From positions 1 to 8,419 of the forward strand of contig CAMPGT010000171.1 of the NCBI GenBank assembly GCA_946885665.1: 8,419 nt of DNA, in the 5' to 3' direction. Made by a program: the position numbers and the translations under genes. This DNA is from an uncultured Chitinophagaceae bacterium. Lineage in GTDB: Bacteria; Bacteroidota; Bacteroidia; Chitinophagales; Chitinophagaceae. The notes below the pieces were generated by a model. The model did not search any database. It was not told where the DNA came from and worked only from the letters and a program-made list of their open reading frames with translations. Each line of letters starts with the position of its first letter. Within the stretch, counting starts at the first letter, position 1. Positions 6,648 through 8,419 of this stretch are shown here, one piece after another.

Positions 6648-6667
6648 AAACGGTGGAATTACCGTTT
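6648..6667. promoter_or_regulatory. Inverted repeat between the copA and tsaE promoters, possible operator
   Basis: AAACGGT and ACCGTTT form perfect 7-bp arms around a 6-bp spacer, GGAATT. A second, overlapping inverted repeat, TTCCA with TGGAA, spans 6639-6658. Further CGGTG or CACCG pentamers lie at 6630-6634 and 6687-6691. The repeat sits 87 bp upstream of copA and 43 bp upstream of tsaE. Its dyad symmetry fits a dimeric repressor or activator. It does not resemble the operators I know for CueR, CsoR or CopY. No T run follows it on either strand, so it is unlikely to be a terminator. Confidence 0.35.
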
Positions 6668-6674
6668 AATTACC

Positions 6675-6706
6675 TTGTTTAAACTTCACCGCTCAATCTA
6701 TATTTG
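6675..6706 (+). promoter_or_regulatory. tsaE promoter of the Bacteroidota type, leaderless geometry
   Basis: TTG at 6675-6677 is followed after 21 nt by TATATTTG at 6699-6706, a perfect TAnnTTTG. CACC separates it from the ATG at 6711. The expected transcription start is at or beside that A, giving a leaderless mRNA. The same 4-nt gap is seen at copA on the other strand. Confidence 0.7.
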
Positions 6707-6710
6707 CACC

Positions 6711-7121
6711 ATGGAAATGGTTTACAGGCTGGACAGGATAGACAAAGCAGCAGCAGAAGTGCTGGATGTTGCGGGCGATGACAAGGTGCTGACTTTCTCG
6801 GGGGAAATGGGTGCGGGGAAAACTACGCTTATACATGCCATTTGTCGCCGGTTAGGTGCCACCGGCGTGTTAAGTAGTCCCACCTACGCAATTATTAATG
6901 AATACGATTCAGTCAGTGGTCCACTTTACCATATCGACCTCTACCGCTGCAAGAACGAGGAGGAGGTGGTTGGCGCCGGTGTGGAGGATTGCCTGTATTC
7001 GGGCGGCAGATGTTTTGTGGAATGGCCGTCGAGAGCGAAAAGACTCTTTGAGGGACTGGGTTTGCCGATAACGATATCAGTAATAGACGACGAAAACCGG
7101 AGAATAATTATTGGTGAATAG
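6711..7121 (+). CDS. tsaE: TsaE, ATPase subunit of the tRNA t6A synthesis complex
   Basis: This 136-residue cytoplasmic protein is the ATPase partner of TsaB and TsaD. Together these transfer threonylcarbamoyl to A37 of tRNAs that read ANN codons. Walker A is GEMGAGKT (31-38, K37). The family motif SSPTY lies at 55-59, HIDLYR at 74-79 and VEWP at 103-106. In many TsaE proteins an acidic residue follows EWP; here the sequence continues SRA. Length is normal. The start at 6711 is preferred because it follows the promoter box directly. Frames that open at TTG 6675 would place the start inside the -33 element. An in-frame ATG at 6717 is a possible alternative. The gene is divergent from copA and lies 85 bp before ald on the same strand, a pairing I recall from other Bacteroidota, where porX is often also nearby; porX is not visible here. 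Confidence 0.95.
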   Translation: MEMVYRLDRIDKAAAEVLDVAGDDKVLTFSGEMGAGKTTLIHAICRRLGATGVLSSPTYAIINEYDSVSGPLYHIDLYRCKNEEEVVGAGVEDCLYSGGRCFVEWPSRAKRLFEGLGLPITISVIDDENRRIIIGE

Positions 7122-7166
7122 GATCGATGTTCAAATGCGCATATGAACTCCATCCATTTACTTGAT

Positions 7167-7193
7167 TGTAAGTCGTAAATTGTAAGCGTAAAT
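7167..7193. repeat. Tandem 14/13-bp repeat in the tsaE-ald gap
   Basis: TGTAAGTCGTAAAT (7167-7180) is followed directly by TGTAAGCGTAAAT (7181-7193), the same unit with one T missing. It ends 13 nt before the ald start codon. Short GTAAAT/CGTAAAT arrays are, from memory, common between genes in Chitinophagaceae. The repeat replaces any clear promoter for ald: no TAnnTTTG box is found in the 85-bp gap, so ald may depend on transcription from tsaE. Confidence 0.55.
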
Positions 7194-7206
7194 CAGAAAC
7201 GAAAAA

Positions 7207-8419
7207 ATGGCTCATCCAACACCTCGCATCAGCACTTCCTTTAATTATGAAACACTGGAAGAAACGCTCGATGTAAAACCGAAAGGAGCACAGTTGCACA
7301 TCGGAATTCCCAAAGAAACCGCCTTCCAGGAAAACCGTATTGCGCTCACTCCCGATGCAGTGGGGGTGTTGGTAAGCAATGGGCACAGAGTGGTGATAGA
7401 ACATAACGCAGGCGAGGCAACGCATTTTAAGGATAAGGATTACAGCGAGGCGGGCGCAAAGATCGTTTATGACAAAGCGGAAGTGCTTAAGGCGCCTATA
7501 CTCGTGAAGTCCGCCCCCGTCGTCGATGAGGACCTGCCTTACCTGCAGATGAACCAGCAGATCTTTTCACCCATCCATATGTCCGTAATGAAGGCCTCGT
7601 TGCTGGAGAAAATGATGGAGAAAAGAATCACGGGTATTTCCTTCGAAGCGCTGAAGGATGATAGCGGCACCTATCCGATCGTGCGAAGTATGAGCGAGAT
7701 CGCGGGCAGCGCGGTTATGCTGATAGCCGCGCAATACCTGGGCTCCGCCAATCACGGTAAGGGTGTGCTGCTGGGTGGAATTTCCGGAATACCGCCCACC
7801 AAGGTGATCATACTGGGTGCGGGGATCGTGGGAGAATATGCGGCAAGGGCGGCCATCGCGCTTGGCGCGTCTGTGAAGGTCTTTGACAATAGTGTTTACA
7901 GGCTCAAACGCCTGCAGAATAATATAGGCCACCGTCTGTGGACCTCCGTTCTCGAGCCGCGGATCCTGTCCAAGCAACTCAAAACATGTGAGGTGGCTGT
8001 AGGAGCATTAGGAACCCAGGGCGGCAGAACGCCCGTTGTTGTCACAGAGGAAATGGTGAGCAACATGCGCCCGGGAAGCGTCGTGATCGATGTCAGTGTT
8101 GACAGGGGCGGATGCTTCGAGACAGCAGAAATTACAACGCATGAACATCCTATTTACATGAAATATGGTGTGATTCACTACTGTGTGCCGAACATCCCTT
8201 CGGGGTTTGCGCGCACGGCCTCCCAGGCAATTAGCAGCGTGTTGATGCCGCTACTTCTTGAAGCGGGGGATGAAGGAGGATTTGAAAATCTTATCTGGCA
8301 CAAAGTGCACCTTAGATCGGGCATTTACCTGTTTAAGGGAGCGCTCACAAATTTCTATCTCAGCCAGCGATTCGATCTGAAATACACGGATCTCAACCTG
8401 CTGATAGCGAGCCAACGGT
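7207..8419 (+). CDS. ald: Alanine dehydrogenase family protein, 3' end cut by the window
   Basis: The frame runs 404 codons to the edge without a stop. The final base is T, which could begin a stop codon, so at most little is missing. The family catalyses NAD-linked conversion of L-alanine to pyruvate and ammonia in the cytoplasm. The N-terminal catalytic domain has GIPKETAFQENRIALTP (33-49, R44), K101 in LVKSAP and H124 in SPIHMS, which align with the substrate-binding Arg, Lys and His of known enzymes. The NAD-binding fold has GAGIVG (204-209), and the DRGGCFET motif contains the catalytic-type D299. Compared with the 370-residue Bacillus type it has a longer N-terminus (about 30 residues). 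It also has NIPSGFARTAS where Bacillus has NMPGAVPRTST. That places it in a divergent, Bacteroidota-type branch, and activity is inferred. ATG at 7207 follows an A-rich stretch without a Shine-Dalgarno sequence. It probably shares a transcript with tsaE. Confidence 0.87.
   Translation, partial: MAHPTPRISTSFNYETLEETLDVKPKGAQLHIGIPKETAFQENRIALTPDAVGVLVSNGHRVVIEHNAGEATHFKDKDYSEAGAKIVYDKAEVLKAPILVKSAPVVDEDLPYLQMNQQIFSPIHMSVMKASLLEKMMEKRITGISFEALKDDSGTYPIVRSMSEIAGSAVMLIAAQYLGSANHGKGVLLGGISGIPPTKVIILGAGIVGEYAARAAIALGASVKVFDNSVYRLKRLQNNIGHRLWTSVLEPRILSKQLKTCEVAVGALGTQGGRTPVVVTEEMVSNMRPGSVVIDVSVDRGGCFETAEITTHEHPIYMKYGVIHYCVPNIPSGFARTASQAISSVLMPLLLEAGDEGGFENLIWHKVHLRSGIYLFKGALTNFYLSQRFDLKYTDLNLLIASQR

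Noticed and set aside
6675..6710. Upstream TTG start for tsaE, which would add 12 residues
   Set aside because: The TTG is the -33 element and the added residues would be encoded by the promoter. The ATG at 6711 fits the family length.
7135..7142. 8-bp palindrome ATGCGCAT after the tsaE stop
   Set aside because: It is too short and isolated to call a binding site or terminator.
7567..7977. 136-codon minus-strand frame inside ald
   Set aside because: It is antisense to a well-supported dehydrogenase gene and has no recognisable domain.
1..8419. Search for a defence island, toxin-antitoxin pair, CRISPR array, prophage or transposon
   Set aside because: All large frames are explained by housekeeping or regulatory families. 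No transposase, integrase, spaced repeats or tRNA-like cloverleaf was seen. A helicase and a HerA-like ATPase are present, but they are convergent and not in one operon, so they do not make a defence system.

Overview
The window reads as chromosomal DNA of a member of the Bacteroidota, most likely from the Chitinophagaceae or a near relative; the genus cannot be named from sequence alone. The pointers are the promoter style (TAnnTTTG boxes of the Bacteroidota sigma factor, with no Shine-Dalgarno sequences), the neighbouring pair tsaE and alanine dehydrogenase, a RecQ with an unusual domain order, and dispersed repeats at the left edge that I recall from genomes of this phylum. No mobile element, phage, CRISPR array or RNA gene is visible.

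Layout from left to right: (1) an AT-flanked intergenic edge with two short dispersed repeats (about 5-79); (2) an OmpR-type response regulator on the minus strand (144-848); (3) a 122-bp divergent intergenic region; (4) a DUF853/HerA-like ATPase on the plus strand (971-2539); (5) a convergent recQ on the minus strand (2536-4446), whose stop codon overlaps that of the ATPase gene; (6) a copper-type P1B ATPase, copA, directly upstream of recQ on the minus strand (4446-6560) and joined to it by a TAATG stop/start overlap; (7) a 150-bp divergent intergenic region with dense regulatory structure; (8) tsaE (6711-7121) and alanine dehydrogenase (7207 to the right edge) on the plus strand.

The genes do not form one pathway. 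copA and recQ are very likely one transcription unit, so a metal-export pump and a DNA helicase are co-expressed. tsaE (tRNA t6A synthesis) and ald (alanine/pyruvate interconversion) are probably co-transcribed. The response regulator has no histidine kinase in the window.

I found no convincing novel multi-gene system. The most interesting stretch is the copA/tsaE intergenic region. Both genes have a TAnnTTTG box ending exactly 4 nt before the ATG, which predicts leaderless mRNAs. A second copy of the copA box plus ATG lies 54 bp (18 codons, in phase) upstream and opens a 14-codon reading frame that ends in Cys-Val-Cys-Lys, with its stop inside the real copA box. A 20-bp inverted repeat sits between the two promoters. 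Other points worth checking are an Asp at a copper-site position of CopA, the displaced zinc site of RecQ, and a terminator-like hairpin that spans the overlapping stop codons of the convergent pair.
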